64,000 bases of DNA. Origin: Angomonas deanei (Eukaryota > Euglenozoa > Kinetoplastea > Trypanosomatida > Trypanosomatidae). Within the stretch, counting starts at the first letter, position 1. Every line of letters begins with the position of its first letter. The position numbers and the translations under genes are program-made. Of this stretch, positions 1 through 8,004 are shown piece by piece. The notes beneath the pieces were generated by a model. It ran no database searches. It was not told the DNA's origin and was given only the letters and a program-made list of their open reading frames with translations. The stretch covers positions 248,001 to 312,000 of the forward strand of contig LR877167.1 in the NCBI GenBank assembly GCA_903995115.1. Direction: 5' to 3'.

Positions 1-2109
1 GACACAAAGTGCGTCAGTTGCGGTAGATGCTTGTAAAGATCGTAGACCCCCACTGCCAAGGAAAGGATAGGCCACACGTTGGTGAGAATAGTGTACAACA
101 CGCGGTGCAGACGGCGATAACACCCAATCGAGTTGGCGACCCACACCGCCCACGGCGGGAGACCACTCTCGAACAATTTTAACAATCTTTTCTGTGATGC
201 GAGGGAGGCACAGTACGGGTGCGTCCCAGGCGGTGGTAGAAGGATCTCTCTCAGGAGTGAAATAAAGTGAGGGTCGCTGCTATAAATCGATAAAATCGTA
301 TCCCGGTGAGTGGACATGTGTCGTCGTGAGATGACCTCTGACGAGGGTTGGGGATGCATCTCATTGCGTAGGGCATCGGATAAACTAAATGTATTATTAT
401 AATGGTGTGGTGGAGGGAGGACCGTGCTGCGCCGTGGGGAGGGCGGTAGGAGGAGCTCACTGTCGGCCACCACAGAGACACCACGCCTAGTGGGATAACT
501 GCTCCTTTCCTTCTTTTCCGGTGTCGTCTCCTTTTTCTTTTTCTTTCCATTCTTTTCTTTTTCTTCCTCGGCATACGGCACGCGGTGACTCACCCCCTTC
601 TCTAGCTGTTCTCTAATTAATAAGAGATCATCCACACATTGATAATAGGTTAACACATCCGTCATACACTCGTAGTAATACGTATGTACCTCGGTGACCT
701 CCAGGGACCAGCGACAGCCGTTTAGCTTCGATTGCACATCCATGCCGGTAATTGCCTCCTGCGGCACCTCCACCACTTCCACCCCTTTTTTACGACTGGA
801 TTTGTTTTTTTTTAGTTCCGCATTATTATTATGATTATCTAATGACAGTGGTGGTAGGAATTCCATATTACTATTATTATTATTATTATTATTATTAACA
901 TTGTGATTGGGATGACGGCTGGTGGGCGTGAGCAGCGGTGAGAAGGCAGACCGAGGAGAGGGTGGCACCATCGTTATATTATTAGAATGATTTGCAGGAA
1001 ACGGACTTTCCGCTCTGCTGAACTGTGAAGAAGCGAAAGAGCCGGTCAGAGAGGGGTTCTCCTCCGGTTCCTCTTCTTCCACTGGTTGGAGTGCATTCAT
1101 CGTTCGTCGGACTAACTTTCCTTTATTGTAGGCGAAGGCAGGGGCGGCGATCATATTTCTTTTCTTCCACTCTCTTATCCATGCACGGAGCCCTTTTTCC
1201 TTTTTTTTATCGCTTTCATTCTTTTTATTATCCTTATTATGATTATTTTCGTCTGGACAAAAGTGGTTTGGTTTTTCTTCGACCGGTTCGACCAAAAAGA
1301 CAAATTTATTTCGTGGTTGAACACGAAATAGAAATCGAACCGTGTGCCCCACCACCTCCCCTTTTTTAATTCGACGATAATTATAATAATCCCAACCGCC
1401 CGTCACGGTGGACCAGCGACCTAAGCTGAGGTGATGTACCAGTATAGGGGGTACACCAACATGATAAGAATGATTATTGGAATAAGGGTTGTAGTCCATC
1501 CCGTAGGGATAGAAGACATTCCAGTGCGTCGGCTGGGCGGAGTGTGCATTCTTTTTATTTTCATTTTCATTATTATTATTACCATTATTATTGTTTTGAT
1601 ACATGTACTGCAGTTCGTCGGGCTGATCGTTGTCAAACACACTTCGACAACTAAATTCCATATCCCCTTCGAAATTATTTATTATTATTATTATTTTCAG
1701 GTTGAAACACTTTTGTAGCAGAACGCATCACATTGGCTAGTGGTTCATTATTATTATAATGATGGGGATCGAATGCTATCATATCTTTTTGAGGTGGTGT
1801 GAAGGCATAACGCGCGTCGACGGTAGGAGAAGACACTACTCTATTATTATTATTAGTATTATTATTGTGATAAATAACCTTTACTGGACTGCTGTCAGAC
1901 GCGCTAGGCTTCCGTGACGGTGGGGGCATCGTAGTACTATTATTATTATTACCACTGTTATTATTATTGTTGAATGTTTTGGGAACGCGAAGGATGACGC
2001 CAGTCTCACGGATTGGGTCGTCCTCTGGCAGAACGACCCAACCGTCGCTGAACTCACTTCCGGATCGACTGTGATGGCTGAAGGACATACTATTATTATT
2101 ATGTTCCAT
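1..2109 (-). CDS. Asn-rich protein of unknown function, 3' end beyond window
   Basis: Reads from an ATG at 2109 to the left edge, about 700 residues. The frame is open to a stop at 1675-1677 inside an AAT tract. A neighbouring frame is then open without a stop all the way to base 1, so a one-base slip in the microsatellite is the likely cause of the break. I do not recognise the family. The product has several poly-Asn runs, Ser/Pro-rich and Lys-rich low-complexity stretches, and a more ordered C-terminal part with aromatic and hydrophobic residues (HTYYYECMTDVLTYYQC; later PPWAVWVANSIGCYRRLHR) and a hydrophobic stretch near the window edge (YTILTNVWPILSLAVGVYDL) that could be a membrane or buried helix. 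Near the N-terminus, SDGWVVLPEDD fits an acidic-flanked W-x-x-L motif. It is the last gene of the cluster in transcription order within the window. Confidence 0.7.
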
Positions 2110-2754
2110 TTTCTATCAAGTATATTTTCTAGATGGGACAGCTTTCTTTGCTTAGAAAAAAAAAAAGAATAAAGAAAAAAAGGATTTTTTTTTTTGAAAA
2201 AGTAAAACAACATTTCATTAAGGGGCGCAAAATCAAAAACGACAAACACAATGTGTACTTTTTTTTATTTTTTATTCTACTTGAACCAATCAAATAAACA
2301 ATGAAAAAAAATGATTCATGAAAAAAAAAAAAAAAAAAAAACAAAAATATCTACAAGGTGGCTTTTTTAAAAAGAGTCTCCAATATACCTTTCTATTATG
2401 ATTACAGCAAATTCTGTCTCATGCTTTCTTCCGGAATGTTTATGATATAATGGTAAGAAAGTTCTACGTTAGCCATTTTTTTATTTTTACTCTTCCATGC
2501 GGAAAAACGAAAGTATATATTCTTTTTAAAATCAGCAAAAAAAAACATCAAAAATAAAATCATTTTTTCAGGTTGGAATAACATTAGAAAACACAAACAG
2601 AAAAAAAAGCGAAATGAAAGAAAAGGAATCACTACGAAACCAAAAAGTTAAAAACTTCTTTTTCATAAAAAAAAAAAAGTGTTCCCTTTTCTGTTTCCGT
2701 CTTTGTTTTTCTTCTACATATCAATTCTTTTTTTCATTTTTCCGTCTTTAACCA
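2110..2754. other. AT-rich spacer between the left-edge gene and the ISP gene
   Basis: About 645 bases of A/T-rich DNA with A and T homopolymers. It should hold the 3' UTR of the ISP gene on the right and the 5' leader of the left-edge gene. On the minus strand a T run (complement of 2156-2165) followed by CTAAG ends at about 2151 and is a plausible trans-splice acceptor about 40 bases before the ATG at 2109. Short open frames here (for example 2402-2632 on the minus strand) are Phe/Lys-rich A/T artefacts. No RNA gene was seen. Confidence 0.5.
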
Positions 2755-3912
2755 TTATAGCTCGTGGTCGTAGCGAGCCTTGCGGGCGGCGGCCTCTTCC
2801 TTGGTCTCCTTACGAGGAGAGGACCCACGGCGAGGGCTCTTGCTGGGGCTCTTCGTCTTGGAGTCGCTGCGGTCGCGGGTGGCGCTGACTTCCGTGGTGG
2901 AGAGCGGCATGGGCACATCGCGGGTACGGACGGCACTGGTATCCTCCTTGCTGTTGCGCTTATTCTTGGAGGGACTACTGCCGCTGCGGTTGCGGGAGGG
3001 GCTCGTGCCGGCGCCAGTCTCACCGCCGGAGAGAGGGACGGCGCGGGTGCGGGTGGCACTGGTCTCGGTGGCGGCAAGGGATCCACGATCGCGGGTGGCG
3101 CTGACCTCCGTGGTGGAAAGCGGCATGGGCACGTCACGGGTGCGGACGGCGGCACTGGTGTCCTCCTTGCTGTTGCGCTTGTTCTTGGAGGGACTACTGC
3201 CGCTGCGGTTGCGGGAGGGGCTGGTACCCGATCCGCTCTCCCCACCGGAGAGAGGAACTGCCCTAGTGCCGTTGCTGCTGTAGGCGTTGCTGGCGTAAGC
3301 GGCGGCGGTACCGGGATTGTACACCTCGTCACGAGGAGGGTTGGTGTACTCACCGGCGTCGAGCGTCCTACCTCGGGTCGCCGCTGGCTGCTGCAGGTTG
3401 CTGTAACCGGTGGCCACCTGCGTGGGGTTGAGGGTGCCGGCGTTGCTGTCCTTCACCATCGATCCGTCGCGGACGAGGGAGCTGCCCTGCTCCTTGAGAC
3501 GAGCGACCTCATCGTACCAGATGCGGTAGCGCACCTCCGCGCCGTGGGGGACGTAGACGACGATGGGGAGCTTGCTGTTGTAGCGGAGGGTGGGGCCGGC
3601 GGACTCGATGGGGATGAAGGCACGCTCGGGGCCGGTGGGCTGGACGGGGTCCTGGGTCTTCTTGTTGATCACTTGGCCGAACTGCACCACGTAGTAGTCG
3701 TAGCCCCAGCCCTGCACCGTCTTCTCGTCAATCTGACCCTGGATCACATACTTGGACTCGTCGTCGACGTACATGGTCTTACCAGGGAGGAGCTCAATCT
3801 TGAGGTGCTGCTGCTCCACGCTCTCGTCCTTGGGGTCGAGGTAGATGACGTGGCGCTGGTACTCGCTGTCGGGCTCGGGGTAGGGGGCCTTGTAGTCGGA
3901 TAGCTGAGGCAT
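2755..3912 (-). CDS. ISP: Ecotin-like inhibitor of serine peptidase with long C-terminal extension
   Basis: The 385-residue product begins with an ecotin/ISP domain (about residues 1-150). It keeps the family core: YKAPYPEPDSEYQRHVIYL at the N-terminus, a [11 protein letters not shown] strand and [13 protein letters not shown] before the RYRIW end. Ecotins block S1A serine peptidases. Trypanosomatids use ISPs against host or vector enzymes, and ISPs in Leishmania also affect the flagellum. The reactive-loop region (VINKKTQDPVQP) does not resemble the Met-Met loop of bacterial ecotin or the loops of the two small neighbours, so its inhibitory specificity, or activity, is uncertain. The remaining 230 or so residues are a basic, Ser/Arg/Lys-rich tail holding two imperfect copies of a block with SPSRNRSGSSPSKNKRN and VRTRDVPMPLSTTEVSATR. 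A tailed ISP recalls ISP3 of Leishmania, but orthology was not tested. No signal peptide is visible. Confidence 0.88.
   Translation of the reverse strand: MPQLSDYKAPYPEPDSEYQRHVIYLDPKDESVEQQHLKIELLPGKTMYVDDESKYVIQGQIDEKTVQGWGYDYYVVQFGQVINKKTQDPVQPTGPERAFIPIESAGPTLRYNSKLPIVVYVPHGAEVRYRIWYDEVARLKEQGSSLVRDGSMVKDSNAGTLNPTQVATGYSNLQQPAATRGRTLDAGEYTNPPRDEVYNPGTAAAYASNAYSSNGTRAVPLSGGESGSGTSPSRNRSGSSPSKNKRNSKEDTSAAVRTRDVPMPLSTTEVSATRDRGSLAATETSATRTRAVPLSGGETGAGTSPSRNRSGSSPSKNKRNSKEDTSAVRTRDVPMPLSTTEVSATRDRSDSKTKSPSKSPRRGSSPRKETKEEAAARKARYDHEL
2868..3240 (-). repeat. Two imperfect coding repeats in the ISP C-terminal tail
   Basis: Copies at about 2868-3010 and 3090-3232 encode near-identical blocks of about 47 residues: a Ser/Arg/Lys-rich part (SPSRNRSGSSPSKNKRN) followed by a VPMPLSTTEV part. 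Copy lengths differ by one Ala codon. The repetition marks the tail as a fast-evolving, probably disordered and phosphorylatable extension. Confidence 0.75.
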
Positions 3913-3957
3913 CGGGACGGTAGGGGGTGGTGTTGCGAAAAGAGAATACTAAATGGG

Positions 3958-3993
3958 CTAATACAATAGAAGGAAAAAAAAGGGGAAAGGGAA
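3958..3993 (-). promoter_or_regulatory. Putative trans-splice acceptor for the tailed ISP gene
   Basis: On the minus strand a polypyrimidine stretch (TTTCCCCTTTTTTTTCC) is followed by a TAG whose AG is the complement of 3958-3959, about 45 bases before the ATG at 3912. This is the usual arrangement for spliced-leader addition in kinetoplastids. Inferred from sequence only. Confidence 0.45.
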
Positions 3994-4208
3994 ATGCAAA
4001 CAAATATCAGAAAGGAAGGAAAAAGAACATTACTTGTTACTTGACAGAATCCGTGTAAATGTATAGTTCTTTTTAACTGCTTGCTAAAATAATAAAAAAA
4101 AGCAAACGAAAACATTAAGAGAAAAAGACAAAAAAAGTAAAACGAAACGTGATTTACATTGTTTCGGTTTCGTATTTAAAATAGACATGTTTAGAATGTT
4201 TTTTTTTT

Positions 4209-4640
4209 TTACTCCTCCTTGGCAGCGATACCCTCCACACCGCCGGTAGCACTCCAAATGCGATAGCGCAGTTCAGCGTTCTTGGGCACGTAGACCACAA
4301 TCGGTAACTTGCTGTTGTAGCGAATCAAGTCCGCACCTCCCATCGCCACGAACTTTGGTCTCTTCTCCGCCGCGTCGCCCAGTGGCCTCATCCTCGTACC
4401 CGCCATGGGGCCGAGCTGCACGACATGATAACTGTAACCCCAACCCTCCACCGTCTTCTGTTCGATCTTACCACCAATGAAGTGATGGTTGGCGCCGTCG
4501 ACCATTTCGACACGACCGGGGATGAGTTCCACCTTGTAGTCGTAGTCTTCGTCCTCCTTCTTGTCGAGGTAGATGACGTAGCGCTTCTGGTCCGCGGTGG
4601 GTGCGGGATAGGGAGCCTTGTAGTCCGCAAGAGTGGGCAT
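4209..4640 (-). CDS. ISP: Ecotin-like inhibitor of serine peptidase, Arg in the reactive loop
   Basis: The 143-residue protein is nearly all ecotin fold: KAPYPAPT and RYVIYL near the N-terminus, [25 protein letters not shown] (about 63-79) and [13 protein letters not shown] (107-119), ending in AELRYRIW. Ecotins insert an exposed loop into the active site of S1A peptidases. By eye the loop AGTRMRPLG places Arg83 where E. coli ecotin has its P1 Met84, which would favour trypsin-like targets. No signal peptide is seen, as is usual for trypanosomatid ISPs. It lies directly downstream of a paralogue that differs at just these loop positions (Leu83, Met85). Family assignment is firm; the P1 assignment rests on a manual alignment. 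Confidence 0.93.
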   Translation of the reverse strand: MPTLADYKAPYPAPTADQKRYVIYLDKKEDEDYDYKVELIPGRVEMVDGANHHFIGGKIEQKTVEGWGYSYHVVQLGPMAGTRMRPLGDAAEKRPKFVAMGGADLIRYNSKLPIVVYVPKNAELRYRIWSATGGVEGIAAKEE

Positions 4641-4928
4641 TGTGTAGTGAGTTAGATTAGTAGTAATAAAAGAACTTACAAAGAAAGGGAAAGAGTGATG
4701 ATTGAAAAAAAAAAAAAATCAGCGGTGAAGATAACCTCACACGGTTCTTGTTTAAATACTTTTAGAATACTGCGTTTTTCTTGTTTTCCGTCTTGATTTA
4801 CTGTTTGCTAAAACAAAAAGCAAACGAAAACATAAAATAAGTGAAAAAAGGCAAACCGAAACGAAATTTAATTACATTTTTTTTTTTCTGTTTCGCATTT
4901 AAAATAGACATGTTTTTCTTTTTCTTTT

Positions 4929-5360
4929 TTACTCCTCCTTGGCAGCGATACCCTCCGCACCGCCGGTGGCGCTCCAGATGCGGTAGCGCAGTTCAGCGTT
5001 CTTGGGCACGTAGACCACAATCGGTAACTTGCTGTTGTAGCGCATCAGCTCCGTGCGAGCCATCCCCACAAACTTGGGCTTCTTCTCCGCGGCATCGCCC
5101 AGAGGCATCATCAAGGTACCCGCCATAGGGCCGAGCTGCACAACGTAGTAGTCGTAACCCCAACCTTCCACGGTCTTCTCCTCAATCTTGCCACCAATGA
5201 AGTGACGGTTGGCGCCGTCGACCTTCTCGATGCGGCCGGGGATGAGTTCCACCTTGTAGTCGTAGTCTTCGTCCTCCTTCTTGTCGAGGTAGATGACGTA
5301 GCGCTTCTGGTCCGCGGTAGGTGCGGGGTAGGGAGCCTTGTAGTCCGCAAGAGTGGGCAT
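4929..5360 (-). CDS. ISP: Ecotin-like inhibitor of serine peptidase, Leu/Met reactive loop
   Basis: Tandem paralogue of the next gene downstream, of the same length (143 residues). It has the same core: [35 protein letters not shown] and [13 protein letters not shown]. The loop reads AGTLMMPLG, with Leu83-Met84 aligned by eye to the P1-P1' Met-Met of bacterial ecotin, close to the ancestral pattern and suited to elastase- or chymotrypsin-like enzymes. Apart from the loop and the following 20 or so residues the two copies are nearly identical, so selection appears to act on specificity. Expected role: cytosolic or released inhibitor of host or vector S1A peptidases. Trypanosomatids are thought to lack such peptidases themselves. 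Confidence 0.93.
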   Translation of the reverse strand: MPTLADYKAPYPAPTADQKRYVIYLDKKEDEDYDYKVELIPGRIEKVDGANRHFIGGKIEEKTVEGWGYDYYVVQLGPMAGTLMMPLGDAAEKKPKFVGMARTELMRYNSKLPIVVYVPKNAELRYRIWSATGGAEGIAAKEE

Positions 5361-5557
5361 GATGAGATGAGAGTTTGTAGTGAGTTAGATATAATAAATG
5401 AAAGACTTGGAAAATAAGGGGAGGGAGAACTGTGAATACAAGAATAAGTTTCAAGAAATACAGTGATGGTGGCAACAATGTAGAACACCTTTGATTTTTT
5501 TTTTTTTTTTGCTTTTACAAAAGCAAGCTGAGCATAAATCAAACAAACAAACAGAAT

Positions 5558-7840
5558 CTATTCTTTTTCGTCTTCCTCTTCATCCTCATCCTCTCCATCC
5601 AAGGCAGAGAAGGAACCAAACTGCTTATTCCAGTCCTCATAGCGGATGACCTCCGACTGCCCCACGCTGGGCTTCAGTCGGCGGAGCGCTTTTAAGAAAT
5701 CTTTCATGACGATCGGCCGCAGATCACTCGCCTTCACCACGCTGAGGCTCCCTTTACCAAGTTCCCGCAGCGGGCCCATCGCGGCATCCTTGCACAGCAG
5801 CTTCAGGTCCGCGCCGGAGTACCCCTCGGTCTTGGCCGCTAGCTGGTCTAACTCCTCCTCCGTGAGATGGTGCACCCGCCGCTGTGTTTGGGCAACTTCC
5901 TCCCCACTGGCCTCCCCGGTACTGGCCTCCAACAGCTGCAGCAGACGATGAATCAGGAAACGGCGTCCGTTAAAGTCTGGGAGCGGAATGTACAAACGCT
6001 TCTCCATTCGTCGTCGGGCCGCTTCGTCGAGTTCGTCTGGTCGGTTCGTGGCGCCAATGAGCAACACTCGCTCCCCCCGGTCAGTGCCAACCCCGTCCAT
6101 CTGCACCAGAAACTCGGTCTTCACCCGTCGCACCGAGTCCGTCTCGCCCTCCCCTCGCGCCGACAGCAAACTGTCCACCTCGTCAATAAAGATGACAGAC
6201 GGTTGTTTCACGGTCGCCACCGCGAAGAGCACGCGCACCAACTTCTCCCCCTCCCCATCCACTTGGACATGAGAGAGGAGGCGGAGATATTAAGGAAAGT
6301 GCACTGGGCGCGGTTGGCGATGGCACGAGCGATCATGGTCTTACCCGTCCCTGGAGGACCGAACAGCAACAACCCACGCGGGGGGTCGCGCAGCCCCACG
6401 AAGAGGTCTGGTCGCCGCAGCGGCCACACAATCGCCTCCTCAATCGAGTCCTTCGCCTCCTGCAGTCCTGCAATGTCCTCCCAGCCAATTTCCTTACTCC
6501 CAGCACACTCTACGATTTCACCCGCAATACGGGCAATGAGACTCACCTCCACGTCCGCGAGAGAGGGAGGGATGGTGCCGTCTGGTAATAACAAGGAAGG
6601 AGGAAAGGGCGGCTCGCCGTCACTCTTATCACCGGAGGTCGCGGGGGTCTTGACGGTTGGTTTCGGGTTGGCTGGCTCCTCATTATTATTATTATTATTA
6701 CCGCGGAAAGGCGGTTGGAAGCCAGGGCGGCGGAGGCCAATGTTCGGTTTATTCGTACTGTTGACCCCACCAAGGGCAGACACACTTGTTTTACCATTCT
6801 TGACGTCTTGCAGTAATTGCTCTCCAGCAGAGACGAAACCACTATTCGTATTATTATTTGTGTTATTGTTATTATCGCCGTATTGGTACGGAGGTGCATG
6901 ACGAGGACGATCTCTATTATTATTGTTATTGTTGTTATTCTGTAGAAACTTTGGAAAGCGTTCGTTACCGCTGTTATTCACTATTATTATTATTATTATT
7001 ATTATTATTGTTATGACGGGTACAAACAATAAACCCATCGGGGTTGGGATTATTATTATTCAACATGGGTGTTTTGTCAACTGGTGGCATCCCATTATTA
7101 TTATTATTATTACTATTTGTCCAAGGAGAAAACATGGACTTGAACTGTTCCACATTATTATTATTATTTTGATTACTCTGTTCTGTTGCAAATCGTTTTG
7201 CCGACGCGTCATCGACTGTTTCCTTATTATTATTATTATTGGTTTGGGGTACCAATGGCAGCGGAGAACGCGCCCTCTTAAAAGAAAACGAAAAGGAGTT
7301 TTTCGTGTGGGATGGCAGAGGTGAAGTAGACCGCCTTTTACTATTGTCATGTCTAGAATGATGATTAGGATTATGATTTAGGTTTTCGTCGGAAACTACA
7401 ATCTCTTCCTTTTTGAGAAAACCATCCGCCGTGCTGGATGCACTGTTCGTGGAGGAAAGCAGCCGCTGCAGGAGTGGACTCTCCTTCCACAAGATAGGAT
7501 CACGTGTGTTTGTATGTACCTTATTTTGGATTGCGTTTTGTTTTCCATTTCCTTCCGATCCTAACGTGGAAAGAAAAGGTGCCAAATGCAGCACAAGATT
7601 AGTGAAATATGATTCATTATTACTATTACCATCGGAGGTGGGAAAGTGGTTTTGCACCCCGTGAAGTGCCAACGCCTGTCGCATGCTGTCCATCACAACT
7701 TGCCGTTCTCTATCAGTGGATTTGCCGTCCTTCGACTCTTCGTGTATAAGGGAAGATATATGAAAGGATTTGGCTAAACTATCGAAACAGTGTGTTTCAT
7801 TATTTTCTGATTCTTTTAGGGATAAAAGAGCTTCAAACAT
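5558..7840 (-). CDS. Fidgetin-like AAA ATPase (meiotic clade), with two frame breaks as given
   Basis: About 760 residues if read through. The N-terminal 400 or so residues are low-complexity, with many poly-Asn runs from AAT tracts. The AAA module follows: IGWEDIAGLQEAKDSIEEA, Walker A GPPGTGKT, the pore region SSLMSKWMGEGEKLVR, Walker B VIFIDEVDSL, sensor GATNRP, arginines EAARRRMEKRLYIPLP, then a small domain (YSGADLKLLCKDAAMGPLREL). The SASSLxSKWxGEGEK and AARRRxxKRLYIPLP signatures are those of fidgetin-like/katanin/spastin enzymes, which remodel microtubules or, for FIGNL1, recombination complexes; FIGNL1-like fits best. As given, the frame breaks in an AAT tract near 6980-7010 and again in a G run near 6253-6258, where one extra G restores GEGEKLVR. 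Both are simple-repeat positions and look like sequence errors. The ATG at 7840 follows a good splice acceptor. Confidence 0.87.
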
Positions 7841-7871
7841 TCTTCTTTTTATCGCTCTCTTTTTTTTGAAA

Positions 7872-7903
7872 CTAACCGAAGAAAAAAATAAAGAAAGAAA
7901 GAA
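7872..7903 (-). promoter_or_regulatory. Putative trans-splice acceptor for the AAA ATPase gene
   Basis: A strong C/T tract on the minus strand (TTTCTTTCTTTCTTTATTTT) leads to GGTTAG, with AG the complement of 7872-7873, about 31 bases before the ATG at 7840. It supports that ATG as the true start. Confidence 0.5.
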
Positions 7904-8004
7904 ACGTTAACGTTAGTTGTGTTCGATAATAATAACATAATTTTCAGAAAAGTAAACGCAATACGAATAAAAACAAAAACATTGTTTTTTTTTTCTCTTC
8001 ACAT

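Larger units (their letters stand above)
4078..5360 (-). repeat. Tandem duplication carrying the two small ISP genes
   Basis: The two 143-residue ISP genes are 720 bases apart and share downstream DNA. GCAAACGAAAACAT occurs at 4102-4115 and 4820-4833, and ATTTAAAATAGACATGTTT at 4174-4192 and 4897-4915. Gene and 3' flank were therefore copied together, and the 3' UTR motifs have been kept while the rest of the spacer has drifted. Conserved 3' UTR blocks are a usual place for post-transcriptional control in these organisms, which is an inference here. Confidence 0.7.

Noticed and set aside
2402-2632. 76-codon minus-strand frame in the spacer
   Set aside because: Phe/Lys-rich product of A/T runs, with no gene-like composition.
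2755-2766. C-terminal DHEL of the tailed ISP as an ER-retention signal
   Set aside because: No signal peptide precedes the ecotin domain, so the protein should not enter the ER.
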